A DNA stretch of 64,000 bases from Hoeflea sp038900095 (GCF_038900095.1 NZ_JBBMQQ010000001.1:930001-994000); one strand, 5' to 3'; counted from the first letter of the stretch, positions 26,736-35,821 are shown. Notes: generated by a model from the sequence alone, not told the origin. Translations and numbers: made by a program.

Positions 26736-28559
26736 TTAGCGTGCGGCGGTCGTATCCCACCAGGCCGGCAAATAATAGCCGTACAGCGGCGGTTCGCCCT
26801 CCGGTTCGGCGATCCGGCTGCGGTGCGCAACCCAGGATTTGCCGAGATGGAAGGCGGGAATCACGTAGTGGCCGGACAGCAAAACACGGTCATAGGCGCG
26901 CACCGACGAGCGGAAATCATCAGCGGTGCGGGCGTTCAGCATGGCATCGATTGCGGCATCAATCGCCGGGCTGGCGGCGCCGGCAAAATTGAACGATCCC
27001 TGAATGTCGCGGGATGCCGATCCCCAGCGGTTGAGCTGTTCCGCGCCGGGCGACAGCGACGATGAAAACGCCTTCATGATCATGTCGTAGTCGAAGGTCT
27101 GCGAGCGCTGCTGGTACTGCGCGTCGTCGACCGTGCGGATCGACATATCGATACCGAGCGCTGCGAGCGAGCGCTGGAAGGCAATCGCCAATTTTTCCTG
27201 CCCCTCGTTCTGGGTCATCAGGTCAAAGGCGAAATGCCTGCCGTTCGCGTCGATCAGCTTGCCGTCCTTGATCCGGTAACCCGCCTCCTGCAGCAGCGTC
27301 AGCGCCGCGCGCTGCACCTTGCGGTCGCGGCCCGAGCCGTCGGTGACCGGAAGCTCCCAGGTTCCCTCCAGAATGTCTTTGGACACAGCGTCCGGGAAGG
27401 GGGCCAGGATCTCGCGTTCACGCGCATCTGCGGGCTTGCCGTAGCTTGACAGCTCCGAGCCGTCCCAGAACGAATGGGTGCGCTTGTAGGTGTTGTCATA
27501 GAGGCTGCGGTTGGCCCATTCGAAATCGAAAAGCATCGTCAGCGCGCGGCGGACCCGGACATCCTCGAACAGCGCCCTGCGCGTGTTGAAGACAAAACCG
27601 TACATGCCCGATGGCGTCTGGCTTTCATATTCCTTGCGGACTATCTCGCCCGAGGTGACGGCGGGGAAATCATAGCCGCGTGACCAGTTGGTGGCGCTGC
27701 CGTCGGGATAGACGTCGAAGACACCCTTCTTGAACGCCTCGAACTGGGCCGTTTCGGAGAGGAAGTACTCGATGGCGATCTGATCGTAATTGTCGATGCC
27801 GCGCTTGATTGGCAGGTCTTTGGCCCAGTAATCATCGCGGCGCGTGTAGGTGATGCGCTCGCCGGGTTTGACTTCGCTGACCAGATAAGGACCGGAACCG
27901 ATCCCCGGCGTCAGCGTCGACTGGTCGAAGGTTTCGACATCGGTGGCATGTTTCGGCAGCACCGGCGAGAGTGACAGGATCAGCGGAAACTCCCGGTTGG
28001 AACTGTCATTGAAGGTGAAACGCACGGAGAGGGGGCCGACCTTTTCCATGCTGGCGACCCGGTTGAGACGGGTGGAGTAGGGTGGGCGCCCCTTGTCCCT
28101 GAGCAACTCCATGGTGAAGATCACGTCATCGGCAGTCACCGGTTCGCCGTCAGACCAGCGCGCGGCGGGATTGATGTTGTACTGGATGAAGCTGCGCTCT
28201 TCGTCCCACTCAACCGTCTCGGCCAGCAATCCATAAAGGGTGAAGGGTTCGTCCTGGGAGCGTTGCATCAGGGTTTCGTAGACGAGATTGCCGAAGACAG
28301 GGTCTGCAAGTCCGCGGGCCGTCGTGCGCATGCTCCTGACGATGAAGGGCCGGACGCTGTCGAATGTGCCGACGACGCCATAGGTTACCTTGCCGCCCTT
28401 GGGCGCATCGGGATTGACGTAGGGCAGATGGGTGAAGTCGGCCGGGAGCGCAGGTTCGCCGTGCATGGCGATGGCATGGACCGGTTCGGCACGCGCACCT
28501 GCAAGCGTGCCGGTCAGAACGCCTGCAACCACGGTCAATGCCGCCAGCAATTGTTTCAT
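26736..28559 (-). CDS. periplasmic oligopeptide-type ABC solute-binding protein
   Basis: A 607-residue family 5 solute-binding protein (YejA/OppA-like). ATG 28559 opens a clear signal peptide (MKQLLAALTVVAGVL, cut near AGARA-EPV) and is preceded by GGAGAATGGACA; longer in-frame versions extend into non-coding sequence. The mature part begins with HAIAMHGEPALPADFTHLPYVN then PDAPKGGKVTYG, typical of the YejA subgroup, and contains the conserved NPAARWSDGEPVTADDVIFT. Members bind peptides, microcin-like peptides or murein fragments. No permease or ATPase gene lies beside it, so its transporter partner is elsewhere or is shared. Confidence 0.88.
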   Translation of the reverse strand: MKQLLAALTVVAGVLTGTLAGARAEPVHAIAMHGEPALPADFTHLPYVNPDAPKGGKVTYGVVGTFDSVRPFIVRSMRTTARGLADPVFGNLVYETLMQRSQDEPFTLYGLLAETVEWDEERSFIQYNINPAARWSDGEPVTADDVIFTMELLRDKGRPPYSTRLNRVASMEKVGPLSVRFTFNDSSNREFPLILSLSPVLPKHATDVETFDQSTLTPGIGSGPYLVSEVKPGERITYTRRDDYWAKDLPIKRGIDNYDQIAIEYFLSETAQFEAFKKGVFDVYPDGSATNWSRGYDFPAVTSGEIVRKEYESQTPSGMYGFVFNTRRALFEDVRVRRALTMLFDFEWANRSLYDNTYKRTHSFWDGSELSSYGKPADAREREILAPFPDAVSKDILEGTWELPVTDGSGRDRKVQRAALTLLQEAGYRIKDGKLIDANGRHFAFDLMTQNEGQEKLAIAFQRSLAALGIDMSIRTVDDAQYQQRSQTFDYDMIMKAFSSSLSPGAEQLNRWGSASRDIQGSFNFAGAASPAIDAAIDAMLNARTADDFRSSVRAYDRVLLSGHYVIPAFHLGKSWVAHRSRIAEPEGEPPLYGYYLPAWWDTTAAR

Positions 28560-28860
28560 TGTCCATTCTCCAAGGTCTGACAGGCGGCAACGATGCGGGA
28601 GACGATGCCGCCGAATCCAAGTCCGGAGGATATACGGGCCTGCCCAGACAGACCACCATTGACCGGGCAGGGGCCGATTTTTTTGAGCTAAGCCGCCCTC
28701 CGGGCTGGATATTGGCGTCTCCACGCGTTAACAGGAACGCGAAACAAGCCTTGCTGTTGCCGCATTTTCAATCGAGAAGGCGCGCTATATACATGAGGGC
28801 GCAGAGTACGCGCGAACCCTTCGCTGCCCCGGGGCCGCATTTCAGGAGTAATGGAAACAA
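28560..28860. other. divergent intergenic region between the solute-binding protein and the IalB-family gene
   Basis: This 301-base region must hold two outward promoters. CTATATAC at 28784-28791 is a plausible -10 for the rightward gene but no convincing -35 is at the right distance. I see no gene in it. Confidence 0.4.
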
Positions 28861-29469
28861 ATGAACGCCATCACAAAGACCCTTTTCGCATCTTTCATGT
28901 CGGTTGGCGTCGCCGCCGCATTCATGCCGGCGACTGCTTCCGCTCAGGGTGCAAACCAGGGCTGGTACAAGACCTGCACCAAACAGGAAGACAATGATGT
29001 CTGCATCGTGCAAAACATTGTCACGGCCCCGACAGGTCAGCTGCTGACAGCCGTCGGCCTGATCAAGGTGACCGGCAAGGTCAACCGCATGATCATGCAG
29101 GTAACGGTCCCGACCGCCCGCATGATCCAGCCGGGCATCAACCTGCAGGTCGATGGCGGACAGGCCCAGCGCCTGGAGTATGCGATCTGCATGCCTGAAA
29201 CCTGCGTTGCCGAAGTGCCTCTGACCGACGCCATGGTCGCTTCTTTCAAGAAGGGTGGCGAACTGGTTCTGACTTCGATCAACTACCAGCGTACGCCGAA
29301 CCCGCTGAAGATCACGCTGGAAGGCTTCACCCAGGCCTATGACGGCGACCCGATCGCCCAGTCCGAGCTTCAGGAACGCCAGCGTCTGCTGCAGGAAGAA
29401 ATGGCCAAGAAGGCCGACGAAGCCCGCAAGAAGCTGGAAGAAGCACAGGCCGCAGCCAAGAAGAACTGA
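28861..29469 (+). CDS. invasion-associated locus B (IalB) family protein
   Basis: A 202-residue exported protein with a signal peptide (MNAITKTLFASFMSVGVAAA, cut near ATASA-QGA). The IalB core has two cysteine pairs, WYKTCTKQEDNDVCIVQN and YAICMPETCVAEVPL, likely disulfide-bonded in the periplasm. IalB was named in Bartonella for erythrocyte invasion, but homologues are general in Rhizobiales, where the function is unclear; no pathogenicity should be read into it. The C-terminal 40 residues (from about 163) form a charged A/E/K-rich helix with coiled-coil character, beyond the usual core. A strong hairpin terminator follows the stop. Confidence 0.88.
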   Translation: MNAITKTLFASFMSVGVAAAFMPATASAQGANQGWYKTCTKQEDNDVCIVQNIVTAPTGQLLTAVGLIKVTGKVNRMIMQVTVPTARMIQPGINLQVDGGQAQRLEYAICMPETCVAEVPLTDAMVASFKKGGELVLTSINYQRTPNPLKITLEGFTQAYDGDPIAQSELQERQRLLQEEMAKKADEARKKLEEAQAAAKKN

Positions 29470-29487
29470 TTGCCTCAGAATTCAACT

Positions 29488-29526
29488 GAAAAGGCCCGGA
29501 TGCGTCCATCGCATCCGGGCCTTTTC
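29488..29526. terminator. strong bidirectional intrinsic terminator
   Basis: Perfect 17-base arms (29488-29504 and 29510-29526) enclose a five-base loop, with AAAA at the left and TTTT at the right end of the GC-rich core. It follows the IalB-family gene and faces the end of hspQ, so it can end transcription from both sides. Confidence 0.9.
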
Positions 29527-29564
29527 ACTTCGTACATGCCGACGCTGTCAGCGCCCCTCGGGGA

Positions 29565-29894
29565 TCAGTGGCTGACCCGCTCCTTGGGCTTGTAGGTGCC
29601 ATCGACCTGAGCCTCAAAGAACTCGGCCAGCTGCGGATGACGCACCGGGTGGTCGCTGTCATCGATCAGCAGGTTCTGCTCCGACACGTAGGCGACATAT
29701 TCAGTCTCATTGTTTTCGGCCAGCAGATGATAGAACGGCTGGTCCTTGCGCGGTCGCACGTTCTCGGGAATGGCGTTCCACCATTCCTCGGTATTGGCAT
29801 AGACCGGGTCAACATCGAATATAACGCCGCGGAACGGGAAAATCCGGTGCTTGACGATTTGACCGATGTGAAATTTGGCTTGTTTGACCTGCAT
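29565..29894 (-). CDS. hspQ: heat-shock protein HspQ
   Basis: A 109-residue protein of the HspQ/YccV family (hemimethylated DNA-binding domain). In enterobacteria HspQ is a Lon substrate and specificity-enhancing factor. The signature KFHIGQIVKHRIFPFRGVIFDVDP is at residues 7-30, with WWNAIPENVRPRKDQPFYHLLA and YVAYVSEQNLL following. Length fits the family exactly. AAGGAAGAGAGAC before the ATG is a strong ribosome-binding site. Single-gene unit, convergent with the IalB-family gene. Confidence 0.93.
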   Translation of the reverse strand: MQVKQAKFHIGQIVKHRIFPFRGVIFDVDPVYANTEEWWNAIPENVRPRKDQPFYHLLAENNETEYVAYVSEQNLLIDDSDHPVRHPQLAEFFEAQVDGTYKPKERVSH

Positions 29895-30029
29895 GTCTCT
29901 CTTCCTTTGGTCAATTACATGGGAAGTTTGACCAGGAGTTCAACTGTTTGGCCTTGACGACGATGCGTCGGGAACCTACCCCCTGCAAAGGCTGAAGCAT
30001 TGTATTAACAGCTCTCGCAGGTATCAAGT

Positions 30030-30995
30030 ATGGCTGAAATCACTGGTCTTGTGCTGCCGTTTTTCGGCCTGATCCTGCTCGGTTACATTACGGCCCGGAT
30101 CACCAAACAGCCGCACGAGGCGATGGGCTGGCTCAACACCTTCATCATATATGTTTCGCTTCCGGCCCTGTTTTTCAAGCTCCTGGCACGCACGCCGATC
30201 GAACAGCTGGCGCGCTGGGACTACATCGTGACCAGCATGGTGGTGACCTATACGGTGTTCGCGCTGGTGTTTGCCGCGAGCATCCTGATCCGCCGCGCCC
30301 CGATCGGCGAGGCCACGGTGCAGGGACTTGCAGGCGCCTATGGCAATATCGGCTACATGGGCCCGGGCATCGCCATTCTCGCATTCGGCGAACCGGCAGC
30401 GGTTCCGGTGGCGCTGATCTTCTGTTTCGAGAACATCATGCATTTCACCATCGCACCGATGATGATGGCGCTTGCCGGCGGGGATCACCGCAGCGCGCGG
30501 GCTCTGGCACTCGGGGTGACGCGCAAGATCGCCTTTCACCCCTTCATCCTTGCGACCGTTGTGGGTGTGGCGGCGGCCTGGCTGGAATTCGTGCCGCCGG
30601 TGCCTGTCGGACGCCTGATCGACTATCTTGCACAGGCGGCAGCCCCCTGCGCGCTGTTTGCCATGGGAGTCACGCTGGCGCTGAGGCCGCTCAAACGGGT
30701 GCCGGTCGAGCTCGGCTACATTGTACCGATGAAACTGATCGCGCATCCGGTGATGATGTATGTCGGCCTGAGCGCCATGGGCAATTTCGATCCGGTGTGG
30801 GTTTACACCGCGGTGTTGCTGGCATCCCTGCCGACGGCCACCAACGTGTTCGTAATCGCGCAGCAATATTCGACTTGGGTCGAGCGGGCCTCGGCCACGG
30901 TGCTGGTCACCACCGTCAGCAGCGTGTTGACCGTGTCGGCGCTGCTCTGGCTGATTACCAGCGGAACGCTGCCGCCGGACCTGTTTCCCGGCTGA
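30030..30995 (+). CDS. AEC family (auxin efflux carrier-like) permease
   Basis: A 321-residue inner-membrane protein with about ten helices of the AEC/BART superfamily. Typical features are the N-terminal LVLPFFGLILLGYITARI, FIIYVSLPALFFKLLAR, the central YGNIGYMGPGIAILAFG and the C-terminal LASLPTATNVFVIAQQYST. Characterised bacterial relatives (MdcF, MleP-like) move malonate, malate or other organic acids. The substrate here is unknown and the gene stands alone, 34 bases after the last visible hairpin-free gap from hspQ. Confidence 0.88.
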   Translation: MAEITGLVLPFFGLILLGYITARITKQPHEAMGWLNTFIIYVSLPALFFKLLARTPIEQLARWDYIVTSMVVTYTVFALVFAASILIRRAPIGEATVQGLAGAYGNIGYMGPGIAILAFGEPAAVPVALIFCFENIMHFTIAPMMMALAGGDHRSARALALGVTRKIAFHPFILATVVGVAAAWLEFVPPVPVGRLIDYLAQAAAPCALFAMGVTLALRPLKRVPVELGYIVPMKLIAHPVMMYVGLSAMGNFDPVWVYTAVLLASLPTATNVFVIAQQYSTWVERASATVLVTTVSSVLTVSALLWLITSGTLPPDLFPG

Positions 30996-31081
30996 CCAGC
31001 ATGCCCAAGCGCCAGCGCAGCTTTAATTAGTGACATATAATATATGCATTCAAGGGCTTGCAGCAGTCTCTTGATGTGTTG

Positions 31082-32281
31082 TCACACGCGCGTTGCGGCT
31101 GGCTTGGCGGCATCGTTCTTGCGCCAGCCCGGTGTCATGCCTTCCCGCATCGCCAGAAGCCTGAGCGGGGGAATCGCCGACAGGGCCGCAAGACCACCTG
31201 CGCGCAGGGCCTGAACCGGCAGGAACGAACTCAGCAGCGCCCTGTTGAGCAGATCGACCCCGGCGGTCCGGCTGGTCACATCGGTACGGCGCTTGCGGTT
31301 GAACGCGGTAACGGCCTCGGGCGCATTTTCCGGCCCGCCTGCATCGATGATGCACTGGATGGCCTGCATGATGTCGCGCAGCCCGAGATTGAGACCCTGG
31401 GCGCCAATGGGGGGGAAGGCGTGTCCGGTTTCACCGACCAGCATTGTCCGCCCCTTGCCGAAGCTTTCGGCGATCAGGCTGGACAGCGGCCAGGCCTGTA
31501 CCGCGCCCTCGACCTCGACCGCGCCAAGTATCGAGCGCATCCGGGTTTCGACCTCGGCGTTGAGCGCATCGCGGGGCAGGGCGAGGATTGCGTCGACCTC
31601 GCCGGGCTTGACGGCCCAGACCAGGCTCGAGCGGTTGCCGGGCAGCGGTACCTGCGTGAACGGACCTCGCTCGGTGTGGAACTCGGTCGAAGTATCAGCA
31701 TGCCCGATACGATGGGAAAAATTCATCACAAGAGCTGTCTGCGGATACGACCAGGTCTTGACCTTGATACCGACCGCCTCGCGCAACTTCGAGCCACGGC
31801 CGTCAGCCGCCAGCGCGGTAAGTGCGGTTACCCTGGTGCCATCCTCCAGGATGAGCGTAACGCTTTCATCAGACTGGTCGGCTTCGACCATAGGGCTTTC
31901 AAAGCGGTCGATCTGTCCGGATTGACGCGTTGCGGCCTGCAGCACATCAAACAGCGGCTGGTTGGGAATGTTGTAGCCGAAGGCATCGAGATCGATCTCG
32001 CTCGAGCGGAAGGAGACCGGGGGGGCGCGGAACAGCCGCTTGGTTCCATCGAGAATGCGCATGGTGCGCAATGGCGCCGACACGGGTCTGACATCTTCCC
32101 ATAGGCCGAGACGGGCCAGGAAATCGATTGATTCGGACAGGAGTGCAGTGGTCCGTCCGTCCTGACGCGGGGGTGGCGGCGCGATGAATGCGACCCGCCA
32201 TCCTTCCGCCGCTGCCGCAAGTGCTGCAACGGACCCGGCAAGGCCACCACCGATGACCGCGATGTCATAGTGTTCAAGCAA
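31082..32281 (-). CDS. UbiH/UbiF/COQ6-family FAD monooxygenase
   Basis: A roughly 399-residue flavoprotein hydroxylase of the ubiquinone-biosynthesis type. It has the FAD fold YDIAVIGGGLAGSVAALAAA, the DG motif LAADGRGSKLREAVG and a C-terminal GETGHAFPPIGAQGLNLGLRD that replaces the usual GD motif as in other rhizobial UbiH-like proteins. Such enzymes hydroxylate the polyprenylated ring of ubiquinone precursors at the membrane. The start is uncertain: TTG codons at 32317, 32299 and 32281 are in frame, and I prefer 32281 because AAGGGCGAGGAA precedes it and the protein then begins next to the conserved FAD motif. It is divergent from the DUF2182 gene. Confidence 0.85.
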   Translation of the reverse strand: MLEHYDIAVIGGGLAGSVAALAAAAEGWRVAFIAPPPPRQDGRTTALLSESIDFLARLGLWEDVRPVSAPLRTMRILDGTKRLFRAPPVSFRSSEIDLDAFGYNIPNQPLFDVLQAATRQSGQIDRFESPMVEADQSDESVTLILEDGTRVTALTALAADGRGSKLREAVGIKVKTWSYPQTALVMNFSHRIGHADTSTEFHTERGPFTQVPLPGNRSSLVWAVKPGEVDAILALPRDALNAEVETRMRSILGAVEVEGAVQAWPLSSLIAESFGKGRTMLVGETGHAFPPIGAQGLNLGLRDIMQAIQCIIDAGGPENAPEAVTAFNRKRRTDVTSRTAGVDLLNRALLSSFLPVQALRAGGLAALSAIPPLRLLAMREGMTPGWRKNDAAKPAATRV

Positions 32282-32409
32282 TTCCTCGCCCTTTCGCAAT
32301 TCTCCACCCTTGCCCAAAACTTCACCTGTTCAATGCGTTGCCGATTGCCTTGCAGCCCTTCCTTCCTTTACATCGCCAGACGAACGAACTCCATGGGATC
32401 ATTTGGCGC

Positions 32410-33342
32410 ATGTTCACGCCCCGTGCAAACACAGATCCGCTCGACGGCCGGTTTGACCAGCTCGACCGGTCGGGGCGCGCTATCGCCGGAATGGCGCGCC
32501 GGCCGGTATGGCCTGTGCTGGCAATGGTTGCGTTGACCGCGGGAATGGCCTGGTGGTTCCTGATGTCGATGGCCGGCTCGGTCGTCGCGCTGCAGGGAAC
32601 ACCGCGTCCGCTCGGGCCGGGCATGTCGGTCATTTCGCGTTTTCTCCCGGTGGAGCCGGGCTCTTTTGCTGCAATCATTGCCGATCTTTGCCTTTCGGGA
32701 GACACGGGCATTGTGCTGGCCAGCGGATCCTTTCTGTCTGTTGCACTGGCGCTGTTCGTGATGTGGTTTGCCATGTCCGCGGCGATGATGCTGCCGACGG
32801 CCGCACCGATGATCCGGACTTATTCCGAGATCGCCGATACCGCCGCAGCGCGCGGTGAAGCGGTGATCCATCCTGCCATCCTGACGGCAGGTTACCTGTT
32901 CGTCTGGACGCTGGCTGCGGTCGGTTTCATGCTGGTCCAGTTGGCGATAGCACGGATCACCGGAACCTCTGCCACCGGCCCGGTTCAGGGCGTGATCGCG
33001 GGCATGATCCTGCTGTGCGCCGGGGTTTACCAGTTTACATCGTTGAAGGCGGCGTGCCTGACCAAGTGCCGCAACCCGTTCACGACGTTGTTCGCGCGGT
33101 GGAAAACAAGCACGGGTGGCGTGTTCCGTCTCGGGATGGAACAAGGCCTGTGGTGCCTGGGCTGTTGCTGGGCACTGATGCTGATCATGCTTGCAGTGGG
33201 CAGCATGAATGTGGTCTGGATGGCGGCGCTGACCCTGTTTACATTTCTGGAGAAAACCGGGACAGGACAGGTGACAACGAAAGTTGGCGGCGCGATAGTA
33301 TGCGTCTGGGGAGCGGCGTTGATCTGGGGCGCCCTGGTATGA
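32410..33342 (+). CDS. DUF2182 family predicted metal-binding membrane protein
   Basis: A 310-residue integral membrane protein of DUF2182 (COG5486). About seven membrane helices are visible. The conserved C-terminal half contains YQFTSLKAACLTKCRNP, RLGMEQGLWCLGCCWALML and MNVVWMAALTLFTFLEK, with five cysteines placed at or near membrane ends; this is why the family was predicted to bind metal. The function is not established. ATG 32410 is chosen; the in-frame region upstream to 32338 is unlike the family. The DUF1326 gene starts 28 bases downstream, a pairing seen repeatedly in Proteobacteria. Confidence 0.88.
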   Translation: MFTPRANTDPLDGRFDQLDRSGRAIAGMARRPVWPVLAMVALTAGMAWWFLMSMAGSVVALQGTPRPLGPGMSVISRFLPVEPGSFAAIIADLCLSGDTGIVLASGSFLSVALALFVMWFAMSAAMMLPTAAPMIRTYSEIADTAAARGEAVIHPAILTAGYLFVWTLAAVGFMLVQLAIARITGTSATGPVQGVIAGMILLCAGVYQFTSLKAACLTKCRNPFTTLFARWKTSTGGVFRLGMEQGLWCLGCCWALMLIMLAVGSMNVVWMAALTLFTFLEKTGTGQVTTKVGGAIVCVWGAALIWGALV

Positions 33343-33370
33343 CAATAGGGACTTGAGGGAGAAGAGCTGA

Positions 33371-33988
33371 ATGGCTGATGTTGAGTGGGCATTGAAAGGT
33401 GAACTGGTGCTTTCGTGCAATTGCACCGTTTTCTGTCCATGCGTGATTTCGCTCGGCCAGCATCCGCCCACGGAAGGCTATTGCCAGACCTGGGCCGGTT
33501 TCAGGGTCGACAACGGCTATTACGGCGACACCGATCTTTCCGGCCTCAACCTCGGCCTGATCATGGAAATTCCCGGCTACATGAGCCGCGGCAACTGGAC
33601 CGCCGGTCTGTTTGTCGACAAGCGCGCGTCGATCTATGCCACGAAGGCCTTCACCAAGATTTTCACCGGCAAGGCCGGCGGCACCACATCGCTGCTGTCG
33701 ATCCTGGTGGGCAATTTTCTTGGTGTGCAGCAGGAGCCGATCAGCTACGAGGTCGAAGGCAAGAAGCGCATCGTCAAGATCCCGAAGATCATCGACGGCG
33801 TTGTCTCGCCGATTCCGGGCAAGACCCACGGCGAGGACACCGTGATCTCCAACTCGGAATACTGGATCGCGCCGGAAATCATCGTGGCGAAATCCGAGAG
33901 ATCAAAAATGCGTGCCTTTGGCCGCAACTGGAACTTCGCCGGCCGGTCGGCGGAAATATGCGCCCTCGACTGGAGCGGCCCGAACTGA
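33371..33988 (+). CDS. DUF1326 domain protein with CxCx3CxC motif
   Basis: A 205-residue soluble protein of DUF1326 (COG5588), no signal peptide. The N-terminus carries C16-N-C18-TVF-C22-P-C24 and a further cysteine in EGYCQTW, suggesting a metal or thiol site. No enzymatic role has been assigned that I know. GGGAGAAG precedes ATG. It sits between the DUF2182 gene and pcs on one strand with short gaps (28 and 25 bases), implying co-transcription. The most economical idea is that DUF1326 and DUF2182 form a cytoplasmic-membrane metal or redox pair; this is inference. Confidence 0.87.
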   Translation: MADVEWALKGELVLSCNCTVFCPCVISLGQHPPTEGYCQTWAGFRVDNGYYGDTDLSGLNLGLIMEIPGYMSRGNWTAGLFVDKRASIYATKAFTKIFTGKAGGTTSLLSILVGNFLGVQQEPISYEVEGKKRIVKIPKIIDGVVSPIPGKTHGEDTVISNSEYWIAPEIIVAKSERSKMRAFGRNWNFAGRSAEICALDWSGPN

Positions 33989-34013
33989 AATTGCGCTGGG
34001 AGGCGCAGGCGGC

Positions 34014-34748
34014 ATGAAGCTTCCATTTAACTACCGCCGCGTTCCCTACGCGGAAATCAGGGCGTTTTCGGTTCATATCCTGACCGCCAGCGGTTCCTTC
34101 ATGGCGTTTCTGGCGCTGGTGGCTGCAGCCGAAGATCGGTTCGTCGACATGTGGTGGTGGCTTGCCGTCGCCATGCTGATCGACGGCATCGACGGCCCGA
34201 TCGCGCGCAAGCTCAATGTCAAGGAAGTGCTGCCGAACTGGTCCGGCGTCATGCTCGACAATGTCATCGACTACGTCACCTACGTGCTCATTCCCGCATT
34301 CGCGCTTTATCAAAGCGGGATGATCGGCCAGCCTCTGTCGTTTGTCGCGGCCGGGCTGATCGTGGTTTCGAGCGCGATCTATTACGCGGACATGGGCATG
34401 AAGACCGACGAGAATTTCTTCTCGGGCTTTCCCGTCGCCTGGAACATGCTGGTGTTCACGCTGTTTGTGACGCACCCGTCCGAGATCGTGGCTTTCGTGA
34501 TCGTGCTGGTTGCCGTCATCATGACATTCCTGCCGATCCATTTCCTGCATCCGGTTCGCGTCAGCCGGCTCAGGCCGGTCAACCTCACGGTGTTTTCTAT
34601 CTGGTCGGTTCTGTCGGGCTATGCGCTGCTGCTGCATTTCCTGAGCCCGGACTGGCTGATGTGGGCGGTCATGCTCACCGGCAGCTACCTGTTTGTCATC
34701 GGCGGGATCATGCAGATGTTTCCCGGCCTTGGGCAGCAGCGCCCGTAA
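34014..34748 (+). CDS. pcs: phosphatidylcholine synthase
   Basis: A 244-residue inner-membrane CDP-alcohol phosphatidyltransferase that condenses choline with CDP-diacylglycerol to give phosphatidylcholine. The catalytic motif is seen as D60-G-x2-A64-R65 followed by G78-x3-D82-x3-D86. About seven to eight membrane helices are predicted. ATG 34014 follows GGGAGGCGC; longer in-frame starts lie inside the DUF1326 gene. Pcs is characteristic of Rhizobiales and related bacteria that use host or environmental choline, and is one of the better taxonomic clues in the window. Confidence 0.94.
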   Translation: MKLPFNYRRVPYAEIRAFSVHILTASGSFMAFLALVAAAEDRFVDMWWWLAVAMLIDGIDGPIARKLNVKEVLPNWSGVMLDNVIDYVTYVLIPAFALYQSGMIGQPLSFVAAGLIVVSSAIYYADMGMKTDENFFSGFPVAWNMLVFTLFVTHPSEIVAFVIVLVAVIMTFLPIHFLHPVRVSRLRPVNLTVFSIWSVLSGYALLLHFLSPDWLMWAVMLTGSYLFVIGGIMQMFPGLGQQRP

Positions 34749-34793
34749 CGCACCGGACGGCTTCGGGCCCTTATCGCATTGGAGTAGACCAAC

Positions 34794-35768
34794 ATGAAGG
34801 CAATCCTTGTTTCACAACATGGCGGACCGGAAGTGCTGGAGTGGCGCGATCACGAGGTCGGCAAGCCCGGCCCGGGTGAAGTGCGGATCCGGCAGGAAGC
34901 CGTCGGCCTGAATTTCATCGATGTCTATTATCGGACCGGTCTGTATCCCGCGCCCAATGGCTTCCCGCTGATTCCGGGCAACGAGGGGGCGGGCGTCGTC
35001 ACAGCCGTGGGCGAAGGTGTGACGCGGTTCAAGCAAGGCGACAGGATTGCCTACGCCGGACCGATCGGCGCCTATGCGCAGGAACGGGTTATCGAAGCCG
35101 AGAAGATCGTCAAGGTTCCCGACGGGATCGGGCTTGATGTCGCGGCAAGCATGATGCTCAAGGGGATGACCGCTGAGTATCTGCTCAGGCGCACCTATGA
35201 CGTCAAACCGGGCGATACAATCCTGTTTCATGCCGCTGCCGGTGGCGTCGGCCTGATTGTCGGGCAATGGGCAAAGGCGCTTGGCGCGACGATCATCGGG
35301 ACCGTCGGCTCGAAAGAAAAGGCTGCGCTGGCCTCGGCCCATGGCTACGATCATGTCATCAACTACCGGACCGAGGACTTCGTCGAACGGGTCCGCGAGA
35401 TCACCGGCGGCAAGGGCGCCGATGTGGTCTATGATTCGGTCGGTAAAGATACCTTTCCAGGCTCGCTCGACTGCCTGAAGCCACGCGGATTGTGGGCCAG
35501 CTTCGGCCAGTCGTCGGGCCCGATCGAATCGTTCAATATCGGCATTCTTTCACAGAAGGGCTCGCTCTTCGCCACCCGCCCGACGCTGTTTACCTACATC
35601 GCCAGCCGCCCGGATCTTGAAGCGTCGGCCAATGCACTGTTTGACGTCGTCTCGCGCGGGATCGTCAAGATCGACATCAATCAACGCTACCCGCTGGCCG
35701 AGGCGGCGCGGGCGCACTCGGACCTTGAGGCGCGCAAGACCACAGGCACGACGGTTCTGCTGCCCTGA
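34794..35768 (+). CDS. qor: NADPH:quinone oxidoreductase (zinc-independent MDR family)
   Basis: A 324-residue cytoplasmic enzyme of the medium-chain dehydrogenase/reductase superfamily, quinone reductase (QorA) subgroup. The N-terminal MKAILVSQHGGPEVLEWRD, the region GLNFIDVYYRTGLYP and the NADPH-binding AAAGGVGLIVGQWAKALGAT are characteristic; zinc-ligand cysteines of alcohol dehydrogenases are absent. It reduces quinones by one electron in characterised relatives. It follows pcs by 45 bases in the same direction and is the last gene before a likely terminator. Confidence 0.92.
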   Translation: MKAILVSQHGGPEVLEWRDHEVGKPGPGEVRIRQEAVGLNFIDVYYRTGLYPAPNGFPLIPGNEGAGVVTAVGEGVTRFKQGDRIAYAGPIGAYAQERVIEAEKIVKVPDGIGLDVAASMMLKGMTAEYLLRRTYDVKPGDTILFHAAAGGVGLIVGQWAKALGATIIGTVGSKEKAALASAHGYDHVINYRTEDFVERVREITGGKGADVVYDSVGKDTFPGSLDCLKPRGLWASFGQSSGPIESFNIGILSQKGSLFATRPTLFTYIASRPDLEASANALFDVVSRGIVKIDINQRYPLAEAARAHSDLEARKTTGTTVLLP

Positions 35769-35821
35769 CGCATAGGAAAATCAGCGTTCCGGTTCAGAAA
35801 CACTGTTAGGATAATCTTGAG

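Noticed and set aside
28861..29469. Reading the IalB-family gene as a virulence factor
   Set aside because: The name comes from Bartonella; homologues are widespread in non-pathogenic Rhizobiales and nothing else here points to host invasion.
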